Origin: Phallusia fumigata
Taxonomy: Eukaryota; Chordata; Ascidiacea; Phlebobranchia; Ascidiidae
Length of the DNA stretch: 28,834 bases
Reading direction: 5' to 3'
Assembly: GCA_008931825.1 (NCBI GenBank)
Contig: QXVZ01028779.1
Coordinates: 1-28,834, forward strand
The notes below the pieces were generated by a model, which was given only the letters and a program-made list of their open reading frames with translations, was not told where the DNA came from and did not search any database. Below are positions 20,701 through 28,834 of the stretch, one piece after another. Position 1 is the stretch's first letter, and the number at the start of each line of letters is the position of its first letter. The position numbers and the translations under genes are program-made.

Positions 20701-22638
20701 TATATTGGCCACGTAAGGAAAATAGTTCAGAAACACTGCACTAGACCACGGGTGTATCTATCGATGATACTTAAACAAAAGTGGGAAAGATTTTTTAGAT
20801 TTTTCAAAGCAAAATGGCGTTTTTGTTGATCTGCTACAATTTAAGTGTTTAGCTGTGAAGCCTGTACTAATTTCCGATGTTACATAACCCTAATTGCACC
20901 AGATCCACTGTTTTTGATAGACTGCAGATAATTGATTTCCAACACAAATCTCATGGGTTTTTTCTGACAGGCTCTTCTGATGGCGATCGAGGTGAGCACT
21001 GAGCGGGCTGGGAATATGCTCGTGCATCTGCTCAAGAGGTTTGCGGACACTGCAATCGTCACAACTGACCAAATCACTCAGGTGCGAAGCTTGACGTGTT
21101 TGGATTTCAAGACCAGCTATCTATAAGAGATCTAAGAACCTTTTTTTGGAAGTCTTTGGTTTCTAATATAGAAGGGTCCTAAAAGTGGCAAACAAGTTAC
21201 TGATTTCTAAATAAAGCACCAGATAGAAACAATGATAAGGGGTCAGGTATTACGGATTAAAACCTGTTGCGCCCTGTACCGCGTTAGTTTTAAGGACTAA
21301 AAGGTTAAACATTGTGTTGCTAAACTTTCCTCCTTTTTGACCTTGACGGTAGGAGAGGACGATTTGACGGCATGGTATGATTATAGCCATCGACCAACGG
21401 TAACAACAAAACCTTTGTTTGTACAATCTATTTCACCGATCTTGACATGCGACCACCACAATTCGATTTATTGATTTTCAAATATGATTCACTGGGTTCT
21501 GGTGTCTTCAAAGCAGATTACAGGAGCTAATATAAAAACTCCCAATCATTAAAATTATTCCCCCAAGCTGGCAGCGGTTACTGTTGCAAGAGATCAGATG
21601 TCTGTATTCCATTTGCACGGCCGTCGGGGTTTACCAGGGTACCATGCTGTCAACGTTTGATTTAAAAAACATAAAATATGGGCGAAAAGCTTTGTTGAAT
21701 CGATTAAATGTTTCTGCATAGGCATTCCATATGACAGTAATGAGGCTTTCTAAGATAAATTTGCTACACCCTATGCTAGTGGCTCATAACCTTGTGATAA
21801 TTGCCCACATGTGTGTAGCAGGTTGGTAATTAGATGACTTTTTGGCTGAAAACAACACTGTTTTATATTAAGTGTGCCAAAACTAGCTAAATAGGTGAAT
21901 TAGTTTTTGGGCAATGGGGAAGAAGGTAAGAACCGTTGCTGTATGACAAGCATTGCTGTTCAAAACTCGTTTGGAAGCCGCTTTGCGTTTGTACGCGAGC
22001 AAGCAATGGCTTACCTGAAAAGTTCTGGGCAGAAACGTGATCCTGCGGTTTGTGTCCGTAGGGATTTGTTCGCATTTACAACGAGATGCCTGACGTTAAC
22101 TTGGACGTTCCCAACGCGTACTTCTACCTGGAACAGATTGTCAACAAGTGCTACGACCTTAAGGTCATCGGCTTAAAGCTGAAGGTGCAAGCTCCCAACA
22201 GGTCGGTGTCTGCCCAGTACAGTCGGCAATCTTTTGAACGCAATGTGCCAGTTTACAAATTATGCCCGTTGGTAATAACATGACGTGCCATGTTGATGAC
22301 GTCACTTCAAAACATAGAGGTCGCCAAACTTGCTACCCAAAATGTATGGGAATATCAACTCTTAAATCACTTGCGTACAATACCACACGTGCCAGAGGTG
22401 CCGACCTTAAGCCCAGTATGTTGTAACAGTGGCAACCACAAGACGGTTTCTCCATGTTGCTTTTTAAACTGTTTATCGTTCATGTGTCCGTTTTAATGTG
22501 TTTTCAAAAAATTCCATTCGGAAGAAATCTCGTGATCAATTTCTACATTCTTCCAGGAGCCGCAAGCGCTTCGTAAGCGAGGGAGACGGCGGAAGACTCA
22601 AGAACTACCGCAACGACAACTACTTTGACCTTGTGTAG
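14772..22638 (+). CDS. PDCD4: Programmed cell death protein 4 (two MA3 domains)
   Basis: Exons: 14772-14901, 14966-15076, 15130-15230, 15293-15409, 15488-15529, 15597-15714, 15808-15926, 16022-16119, 16276-16384, 19671-19778, 20971-21081, 22062-22201, 22557-22638. All phases join; the product is 461 residues, close to the 469 of human PDCD4. PDCD4 binds the helicase eIF4A and represses translation. Residues 1-80 are basic and end in the family signature [10 protein letters not shown]3-1 spans about 122-280 and MA3-2 about 316-435. The acidic loops that contact eIF4A in the family are kept ([18 protein letters not shown]). Other strong matches are [10 protein letters not shown] and [11 protein letters not shown], and the C-terminus [14 protein letters not shown]. 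Two ATGs stand at 14772 and 14775, with an in-frame stop at 14748-14750 just upstream. Further 5' exons cannot be excluded. AATAAA at 23313-23318 gives a 3' untranslated region of ~680 bp. Confidence 0.96.
16416..16605. mobile_element. hAT-like transposon remnant
   Basis: The right end is the inverse of CAGGGGTGGCCAAA, a classic hAT terminus. The left part contains AAGCCGCATGTGGC, also typical of such elements. The left terminus has decayed. Flanks GTAAAGGC and GTAAAGCC could be the 8-bp target duplication (one mismatch). It is non-coding and sits in PDCD4 intron 9. Confidence 0.55.
17445..17501 (+). other. Possible cassette exon in PDCD4 intron 9
   Basis: The block is preceded by a strong acceptor (CCCTTTTCTTCAG) and followed by a fair donor (GTAAAA). 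It is 57 nt long, open in the phase-0 frame shared by exons 9 and 10, and would insert 19 residues ([19 protein letters not shown]) between the MA3 domains. Alignment with vertebrate PDCD4 does not need it, so it may be a chance pseudo-exon. Confidence 0.2.
19779..20970 (+). other. PDCD4 intron 10
   Basis: This 1.2-kb intron carries a diverged hAT MITE near its 3' end. Otherwise I see only AT-rich sequence without recognisable elements. Confidence 0.5.
20510..20738. mobile_element. Second, inverted copy of the 12157-12455 hAT MITE family
   Basis: Read on the minus strand from 20738, it begins CAGTGTTTCTGAAC and shares TCTCGTGGCC and the flanking A-rich and GTGGC blocks with the left half of the first copy. 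At 20521-20640 it shares GGCCATAGA, GCTAGG/GTTAGGATCC and CTGGTTGATT with the right half. The outer left end is too diverged to place exactly, and no clear target duplication is seen. Confidence 0.7.
21082..22061 (+). other. PDCD4 intron 11
   Basis: This 980-bp intron is AT-rich. No element or conserved block was recognised. The frame at 21907-22176 overlaps exon 12 in another phase and is not a gene. Confidence 0.5.
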
Positions 22639-22915
22639 ACCTGCAAGACGAAGATGGTGGCTGCTGGTATATCGTGACTTTGAAGATCACCATATTTCCT
22701 GTTGTGTGGGCTGGTGTCGTTTGTTTTTTTCTTGTAGCGAGTAGCATCCCTCTCACCCCTACCCGATTTCCGTTGCCCCCAGGTCTGATTTTTCGCAGTG
22801 ATTGAGATCCCGATGTAGCATCTCCTTATTCTCTTTCCTTCTCCCGAAGAGGAGCCGATGGTTTCCACTCACTTTTGTACCGCCCGAGCAACAGAAGTCG
22901 CCGGTTGGCACATAG

Positions 22916-23079
22916 CGCCTTGCTTCTAGCATCGTGGGCGGTCAATCTGCTACAGTAAGCCCTTGTGACGTCATAGTGACCCGCGGCCCTTACCCCCAAT
23001 GTTCCTCCCGAGCTCTCGAACCGTTTCGTTGCTTATCGTGTTGACAAGTTTCTTTTTACCGCGTTCTCCGTTGCGTCGT
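22916..23079. repeat. Dispersed ~170-bp repeat, copy A (in PDCD4 3' UTR)
   Basis: Nearly identical to 25086-25260, starting CGCCTTGCTTCTAGC and ending in the block CGTTCTCCGTTG plus GTCGT. Compared with copy B it lacks about nine bases after GTTCCTCC and three bases in TTATTATCG. No flanking direct repeat is clear. It is probably mobile, but its class is unknown. Confidence 0.85.
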
Positions 23080-24476
23080 GTGGTTTCGTTGCCGGGGGTT
23101 CCCCTGTGCGGGAACGGCTTTTGCAAACCGAAGGCCGTGTTCTGATTTCCCACGATTTTATACGTGTCCCGGCTGATTTGATCAAAACTGAAAGTTTCGC
23201 ACGCTCCCGTGCAAATTGTGTCGCGCTGTATATTTCCTCCGTTGACGCCAGTTGCATCTCGTCATCTCCCCCGTATAATACGTTATATCACAGCTGTGTA
23301 GTGGCGTGGCAAAATAAAGCAAACGTTTTTCGTTGACTTTTCGACGGCTGGTGCGTAGAAAGGTTGGGGCTTTAAAGTCGTTAAACTTCATAAAATTGTA
23401 CATACGATTAGATTGTCGAAGTACCGGTTTATGAATGTTTAAAACTACCAATGATTCCTATTTTTTGATTGGGCACGTCGGTAAAAACGCATGTTGTCTT
23501 TCTGACTTAAATACGACATTTGCTGGGACCACTAGTCCTGCCTTTTATTAGTAATGACTCTTGAGTTTTTTGAAAGAGGTTGGGCGTTGTGTTTACTTCC
23601 CAAGTTCTATTGTTGTAAGAAGTGACAAAGCGTGACTTTGTAGGTTTTGCAGTTGTGAGAAACACGAAGATTCTAAAAAGTCACCATGACTCGTTCGGAA
23701 TGGTTTTTTTGAATCAATAAAAACAACAGAAAACGGTACCTTGTCCAAATTGAAAAAAATGATGTCAAAAACAGTGATGTCTAAATTATCAATGACAAAA
23801 AGTTGTGCAAAGCTGGTAGGCCATATTGAGCGGAATTTGTGATGTCACGAAACGTTACACTAACATATGCGTTAGCGATAAGAATTGCATTTGACTGTGC
23901 AATAATGCTCCAAGACCCAGTAATTCGACCCTCGCAGTGAAAACAAGCAGCCTCTAACTATCACACCGGCTTGTTGCGTTTGAGGCACAGCATAATATTG
24001 GTTTTTGGCCCAATTTTTGGTTTTAAAACCTTGTCCCTTAACTTTCTTCTAATGGGTTTGTCCAATGCGAGTACGAGTTACATTTTTCCTAGGGCAAGGC
24101 TGGTTCGAACTGATTTCTATTTTCTTGAGCACACCGGCAAAACCTGCTTAGTCATGTTGGCAAATATTTGATGTCGATGTCGGCCTTGATGCTCGGTGTT
24201 CGGTTCGTGTTGAACGTTGAAAACATGCGTAGTTTGATATAAATTAAGCTATACAATAGCTTTAGATCAATTTGTAATTTAAGTGCACAAGACGAGCAAT
24301 CATTTTGTAAGGGCTGGTACTAGTAGATGACTAAGCTTGGGGTAAGTTTTGAGGCCGATTTAAGTTCCACAGGAATAAAAGCAGAGGCAAGTCACAGGTA
24401 GAATTATAGTGCAAGCCACTCAATCAATTTGAAACTGGGTTGATCATTAATCTAAACGTTCCTAACTTCTCTACAC

Positions 24477-24508
24477 AGGCATCGTACACGTATCACAGCA
24501 ATAGAACA
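24477..24508 (+). promoter_or_regulatory. Acceptor-like site just upstream of sulfotransferase start codon
   Basis: CCTAACTTCTCTACACAG precedes a 30-nt leader and the ATG at 24509. It looks like a 3' splice site with a branch-like CTAAC. It may receive an upstream 5' untranslated exon. If the organism is a tunicate, it may instead receive a spliced leader, since trans-splicing is established in Ciona. Confidence 0.35.
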
Positions 24509-26821
24509 ATGACTGATCAGGATAGTAAAAAGTTTGCGCGAGGGATGGAGTTTATGCCCAAAGAATGTCTTCCATTGGCCATGGAGTACTTAAAAGGGTT
24601 AAAAAACTCTTTTAGCGAAAAAGCATTGCCGAAGGAAATGGACGGTTACCAACTGATCCCAGCATTTGAACCCGAGTCTGCGAAATTCGCCTACGACGAG
24701 ATGGAAGTAAACAAAGACGACATCTTGGTATCTACGTACCCGAAAACAGGTAAAACCATCAGAGATAATGTGTCCAAATTGCTCAAATTACAAGTTTTGA
24801 GAAAAATAAATTAGCGATTGGTAACTCAGTGTGGGCTAATGCTTGTGACTGGCACGAAAAGCAAGATAGTTTAAATTAAAGATTTGCTTATTTCATGTTG
24901 AAAATTCTTGCAGGCACTACTTGGGTTTTATCGATCATTCATCACATTTTGTACGGAAACAATCCAGAGGATCTGGCAAAGTATTCCGCTCTTCAGTCTT
25001 TCTTTCACTATCTTGAGATGGGTCCTGGTAAGTTACCTAAAACGCTGACCCCAAAAAAATCGGAACGGTCATGCAACTTCTTTGAACGCCTTGCTTCTAG
25101 CATCGTGGGCGGTCAATCTGCTACAGTAAGCCCTTGTGACGTCATAGTGACCCGCGGCCCTTGCCCCCAATGTTCCTCCGCACCCCTGAGCTCTCGAACC
25201 GTTTCGTTGCTTATTATCGTGTTGACAAGTTTCTTTTTACCGCGTTCTCCGTTGTGTCGTCACGCAACTTCTTTGATTCACACATTGAAAAATTAGAGTC
25301 ATTTTTTAGACGAAACAGTGATAGTGTGTAACATTCAGGGCCTGAATAAAAACAATATTTCAAAACGTGGCTGCCGAATAGAATTGATGCACACAAGCAT
25401 TTTAAAAACAAGAGAACTCTGATCGATCAAGTAAATGTTGTTTCAGTTTGCAAGTATGACGTGTGGAAGAAAATTTCGTTTCCGCGCCAAGTGTTCGGAA
25501 CCCACCTTCCCGAACCGTTGGTTAATGTGAAGAAATATCGGGACAATGGTGGGAAGGTATCATTACCATATTCTTAATCAACTTTGCGTTCAAAAAGCAC
25601 AAAAACCGGTTTCATTTTTGTTGATTTTCTCAAATACCCTTATGCAACTGAGATAAACGTTCGGTTTGAGACAGCTTAAAAATAACGATAAGCAAATTAC
25701 TTTAGGGAAGCAATTCGCCAGCTGATTTAATATTGTTTGTAATCATCAACTTGCACTCATTTAGATAATTCACGTGATAAGGAATCCCAAAGACCAGGCA
25801 GTTTCGTGGAGACATTTTAGCAAAGGCTTTCCTTTCTCAAAAAACGAGTATTGGAAGCCATTTTTCCCTGAAGACGAAAAAGAGTTTTATGACGTTTACC
25901 TTGCAGGTATTAGTTAAGCTTCTGTCACTTGACTGTACTAATACTTCAAATACTTCAAATACTTCAAATACTTCAAATACTTCAAATACTGTAATATTTC
26001 AATCGTGACGTGCCGAATCTTTGTAACAGGCAAACAACATGCTTTTGCCAAAGAAGGTGAAGGGTATCTTGAATTTCTGAGAGAATGGTATAAACACAAA
26101 GACGATGAAAACGTTTTGTTTCTCGTATTCGAGGAAATAAAAAAGGTTTGATTTGGTTTCAAAACGCATTTTTTTTGTTTAACATATTTTGTACATTTCA
26201 CGATATTTTATTATTTCACTTCAAAATTTCATTTATCAAGAACCCACGAAAGGAAATCCAGAAGATAGCGGAGTTTATTGGAAAANGAATCTTTGTAACA
26301 GGCAAACAACATGCTTTTGCCAAAGAAGGTGAAGGGTATCTTGAGTTTCTGAGAGAATGGTATAAACACAAAGACGATGAAAACGTTTTGTTTCTCGTAT
26401 TCGAGGAAATAAAAAAGGTTTTGGTTTAAAACGCATTTTTTAAACATGTTTCACGATATTTTATTATTTCACGGCAAAATTTCATTTAACAAGAACCCAC
26501 AAAAGGAAATCCAGAAGATAGCGGAGTTTATCGGAAAACCTTTGACAGATGAAGAGTTGGATCAAGTTGTACAGAAAACGTCCTTTGCATCGATGAAAAA
26601 GGGTTCAGGAGAAGAGGGGACGAACAAGAAAGACGGACTTACCAAATTCAGAAAAGGTTATTTTGGGTTGATAAATGGACAAAGTGAATGTTTCATTGAG
26701 TTGTTTCGTAGGTGAAATCGGAGACTGGAAAAACCATTTAACCGTGGCACAATCGGAATTCGTTGATCACAAAGTGAAGAGAATACTCGGAGATACCGAC
26801 ATCAATTTTATTTACCAATAA
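24509..26821 (+). CDS. Cytosolic sulfotransferase (SULT family)
   Basis: Exons: 24509-24749, 24914-25027, 25447-25556, 25765-25906, 26030-26145 (or its duplicate 26302-26417), 26494-26656, 26712-26821. Counting the duplicated exon once gives 331 residues ending in TAA. SULTs transfer sulfate from PAPS to hydroxyls or amines of small molecules in the cytosol. Motifs seen: PKTGTTW at residues 78-84 (5'-phosphosulfate loop), catalytic His138 in FGTHLPEPL, RNPKDQAVS at 161-169 (3'-phosphate site) and RKGEIGDWKN at 294-303 (PAPS-binding end). The N-terminus is ~30 residues longer than in typical SULT1 enzymes. An upstream in-frame ATG exists near 24440 but lies before the acceptor-like site. AATAAA lies near 27103. 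The subfamily and substrate cannot be told. The assembly is locally wrong around the N at 26286. Confidence 0.93.
25086..25260. mobile_element. Dispersed ~170-bp repeat, copy B, with 16-bp target duplication
   Basis: Inserted in sulfotransferase intron 2. It is flanked by CATGCAACTTCTTTGA (25070-25085) and CACGCAACTTCTTTGA (25261-25276), 15 of 16 bases matching. A duplication this long fits target-primed reverse transcription (SINE-like). There is no poly-A tail or clear A box. On the minus strand, GGTTCGAGAGC (near 25202-25192) resembles a Pol III B box. Confidence 0.8.
25945..25988 (+). repeat. 9-bp tandem repeat (TACTTCAAA)n
   Basis: About five perfect copies of TACTTCAAA lie in the sulfotransferase intron between the exons ending at 25906 and starting at 26030. 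It is a minisatellite likely to vary in length between alleles. Confidence 0.9.
26015..26285 (+). repeat. Duplicated exon segment, copy 1 (likely haplotype artefact)
   Basis: Contains the exon 26030-26145, a 95-bp intron and the first 45 nt of the next exon (26241-26285), then stops at the N. It repeats as 26287-26538. The exon differs from copy 2 by one silent change (GAA/GAG). The next exon differs by CGA/CAA and ATT/ATC. The intron has several indels. Confidence 0.9.
26286..26286. other. Assembly gap (single N) between duplicate copies
   Basis: The N falls exactly where copy 1 breaks off inside an exon (after GGAAAA) and where copy 2 begins (GAATCTTTG). This is the pattern of two overlapping contigs that were placed end to end instead of merged. 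Confidence 0.9.
26287..26538 (+). repeat. Duplicated exon segment, copy 2
   Basis: Starts immediately after the gap and carries the duplicate exon 26302-26417, a 76-bp intron and the full following exon from 26494. This copy continues into the rest of the gene, so it is the one that joins correctly downstream. Confidence 0.9.
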
Positions 26822-28771
26822 TAAGCATCACAATTGATTTTTTGAAGATTGACGTTGAACAAAAAAATAGTTTGAAGTTTGATGCGTGTAGGAAAGATCA
26901 AAAGAGAGTCTCAGAAGTTGGTGAACCCTTAGTCCGGTTTTGTAAGGGCACAAAACACAACACATTAGCGTTTGAAACAAAAAAATTATATTTGACTGTG
27001 CAAAATTGTTAGGACATTTAGTGACGATCAGGCACGATGCATATACTTGTTCACAAAAATATTCAATAAGTTCAAAAACAAGATCAAAAAGGTCGAGTGC
27101 AAAATAAATCTTATTTCAGTTTGCAAGTTTAGACTCTGAACGGCCGACCTGCAAGGCTGAGCCTCGCAAAGGGGTTTGTCCCGTTGAAACGCGTCTTGCC
27201 CTGTTCCGAACGCTGACGACACGTCCAAACCGTCCAAAGTTTAATGGCGACAGGGCGACAATAATGGCAACGACTATAGCAGGCAAATCGACAGCGGTGG
27301 GTAACATGCAATCTAATGACACAATATAGTTCCGAATGACTTTAACGTTTACAAAATACAATGCACATGTAGCAGCGAGCTTTGTTATGGACAAATTCAC
27401 AATGTTTAAATATGATTTCTATGTTTTCCCTCCCAAGTGCAACCACGCGTCAAGCTAATTCCAAAGTGCATTGGCTTTGTTAGTTTTGGGCCAATCCTTT
27501 TCTCTGTATGTGTCGTGTGACCAAAGCGTGGTTGGACTTACCCACACCCTGTTCTAAAAAATCAGTTTTTATATTTTAGTGCAGTCATCTGTTAGAATCG
27601 TCTAAGTCTAATTGTTTGTGTGTTTACTAAGTGTTGCAAAGTTGCAACTATAATGTTTTCAGCCATGTAAAGATTTTCTAGTAACCTCGTTTGTTTTTGT
27701 TGTTTAAATGTTTAGACGATAAAACCAACACCACATAGTGCCAAACACCTAGTACTGTGAACTTCAGAAATCTCAACGTGTTCTCTACTCTATAATCTTA
27801 ACACCTCGCCCTGCTGTTATTCTAAGCCAGTGATTCTCAAAGTGTGGTTCGCCATTTCCTCGTAGTGGTCCGCGAAAAGATGACTTAAACTAAGAAAGTG
27901 TTTATAAAATCGCCAGTTTTGAGAGCGTATCAGAACGAAATTCTGTTTGGTGGTCCTCAGAAAAAAATTCGAAGATAAAGTTTCAAACTGATTTGGACCT
28001 TGGATTTGAACTGTGTTTGTTTATCTGTTGCTGAATTCGAGCACCGTTCTTGCACATTCATCGCAACAATATAACACTCAAAACCACCTTGTGCAGTATT
28101 GAGGTAGGTTATGAATTTCTGACAATGATGGTAACAACGAAGGCATTGGCCTAGGTTTGCTTGTTGCAAGCTTATGCCGTGACTGTAGTCCTAAAATTTT
28201 GGGCGCAGGCAAACCGAAGTGATCAAATGAGAACAATTTACCACAAGCAACTAGAAATACACCTTACTTACTCTGCAGCGTTGCACACAAATGTACATAG
28301 CGATTAAAGTCACCCTCCCTAACTATTGGTTAACGTGAGGAATTATGGGAACAACGACAGCAAGATAGTTTGTGTAGACCGCGAAAAACGCCACCAAAAC
28401 CTACTAAACCACCGAATTATCAGGGGATCGCCGCTGAAGCGTGCAGTCAGACGTGTCAAACCAACCAAGCAAGGACGATTGTAGAGCGTTTAAATCCGGA
28501 AATGTTTATGAGCTCTTGATTAATGCGCAGGCTTGTTCACAGTGTGAGGATGTAGAATACTTGGACGCCTAGTTAGACTTTAGATTTAACAACTTTAAAA
28601 TCGTTTCCTGGTTGGTAAAATATTTGCACTGTACGCGTTTGTGCAGAACGAATAAGTCGCGATATCTAAGCTGCATTGAGGGCCTGAGGCTGTTGAGATT
28701 GTTACTATGAACTGGTAGTGCGTTTACCGTTAACTTATATGTCGCTTAGGAAAATTAAAATTTCCTTTCAG
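26822..28771. other. Intergenic region downstream of the sulfotransferase
   Basis: Apart from the sulfotransferase 3' end (AATAAA near 27103) and a hAT-like terminus at 27828, I recognise nothing. The GC-richer block at about 27135-27300 has open frames but no family match or splice support. Confidence 0.5.
27828..27960. mobile_element. hAT-like terminus, truncated element
   Basis: CAGTGATTCTCAAAGTGTGG followed by TCGC and, further on, GTGGTCCGCG is the classic left end of many animal hAT elements. No matching right terminus or target duplication is visible; GGTGGTCCTCAG near 27949-27960 may be a decayed internal part. Confidence 0.5.
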
Positions 28772-28832
28772 GACACGACAGCCTTGCCGCGCACCTTTGA
28801 TGTCCTGGGTTTTAACGATTGGTTCTGCACAG
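28772..28832 (+). CDS. Possible internal exon of a further gene, family unknown
   Basis: A good acceptor (AAATTTCCTTTCAG) is followed by an open block reading DTTALPRTFDVLGFNDWFCT and a potential donor (ACAG|GT) at the very end of the window. The translation looks protein-like but is too short to assign. It could also continue past the window end. Confidence 0.35.
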
Positions 28833-28834
28833 GT

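Larger units (their letters stand above)
22639..24508. other. PDCD4 3' untranslated region and intergenic region to the sulfotransferase
   Basis: The first part to about 23330 is probably PDCD4 3' untranslated region (AATAAA at 23313-23318) and contains one copy of the dispersed repeat. From 23340 to 24470 I see only AT-rich intergenic sequence, with no gene. Confidence 0.5.

Noticed and set aside
25938-26201. Minus-strand frame of 87 codons ending in a YLK repeat
   Set aside because: It is produced by translating the 9-bp tandem repeat and the antisense of a sulfotransferase exon.
27115-27135. TTTCAGTTTGCAAGT, identical to the acceptor and start of sulfotransferase exon 3 (25441-25455)
   Set aside because: The similarity stops after about 15 bases and no further sulfotransferase sequence follows, so a second gene copy is not supported.
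27135-27300. GC-rich block with open frames on the minus strand (27116-27400)
   Set aside because: Translations look like low-information sequence with no family motif; left unannotated.
1-28834. CRISPR array, operon, phage or other prokaryotic system
   Set aside because: No regularly spaced repeats or prokaryotic gene organisation; all convincing genes are intron-containing animal genes.

Overview
This is metazoan genomic DNA. It has intron-rich genes with GT-AG junctions, AT-rich introns, vertebrate-type gene families and several non-autonomous transposons. The compact introns, the animal families (TUT4/7, ZXD-type zinc finger, PDCD4, cytosolic sulfotransferase) and signs of strong haplotype polymorphism at a one-base gap suggest an invertebrate chordate. 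A Ciona-like tunicate is my best guess, but it is an inference and not proven by the sequence. Gene models below were spliced by eye and kept only where exon phases join without a break.

Layout. (1) 125-8367, plus strand: the C-terminal 13 exons (629 residues in the window) of a terminal uridylyltransferase of the TUT4/TUT7 type. It starts upstream of the window, at the end of the catalytic domain, and runs through two CCHC zinc knuckles into a low-complexity tail. (2) 7255-5387, minus strand: a four-exon gene for an unrecognised 489-residue protein, lying inside the last TUT intron. (3) 8368-9837: a convergent intergenic region with promoter-like motifs and a small Cys-rich reading frame. 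(4) 13064-9838, minus strand: a multi-C2H2 zinc finger gene of the ZXDA/B/C type, cut at its 5' end by a one-base gap (N at 13066). (5) 14772-22638, plus strand: a complete PDCD4 homologue (13 coding exons, 461 residues, two MA3 domains), arranged head to head with the zinc finger gene. (6) 24509-26821, plus strand: a cytosolic sulfotransferase (331 residues after correction) with a duplicated exon around a second one-base gap (N at 26286), which looks like two unmerged haplotypes. (7) 28772-28832: a possible exon of a further gene.

Mobile DNA: a hAT-type MITE with TIRs and near-perfect 8-bp target duplication (12157-12455) plus a diverged, inverted relative (about 20510-20738); two other hAT-like remnants (about 16416-16605, and from 27828); a tRNA-derived SINE (about 13376-13555, minus); and an unclassified ~170-bp dispersed repeat present twice (22916-23079 and 25086-25260), the second flanked by a 16-bp direct repeat.

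The genes do not form an operon or pathway. TUT4/7 and PDCD4 both act on RNA or translation, but nothing in the sequence suggests that their proximity is functional. I found no prokaryotic system, CRISPR array or novel multi-gene system. The points most worth checking are the intron-nested gene of unknown family, the assembly duplication in the sulfotransferase, and the two short repeat families.
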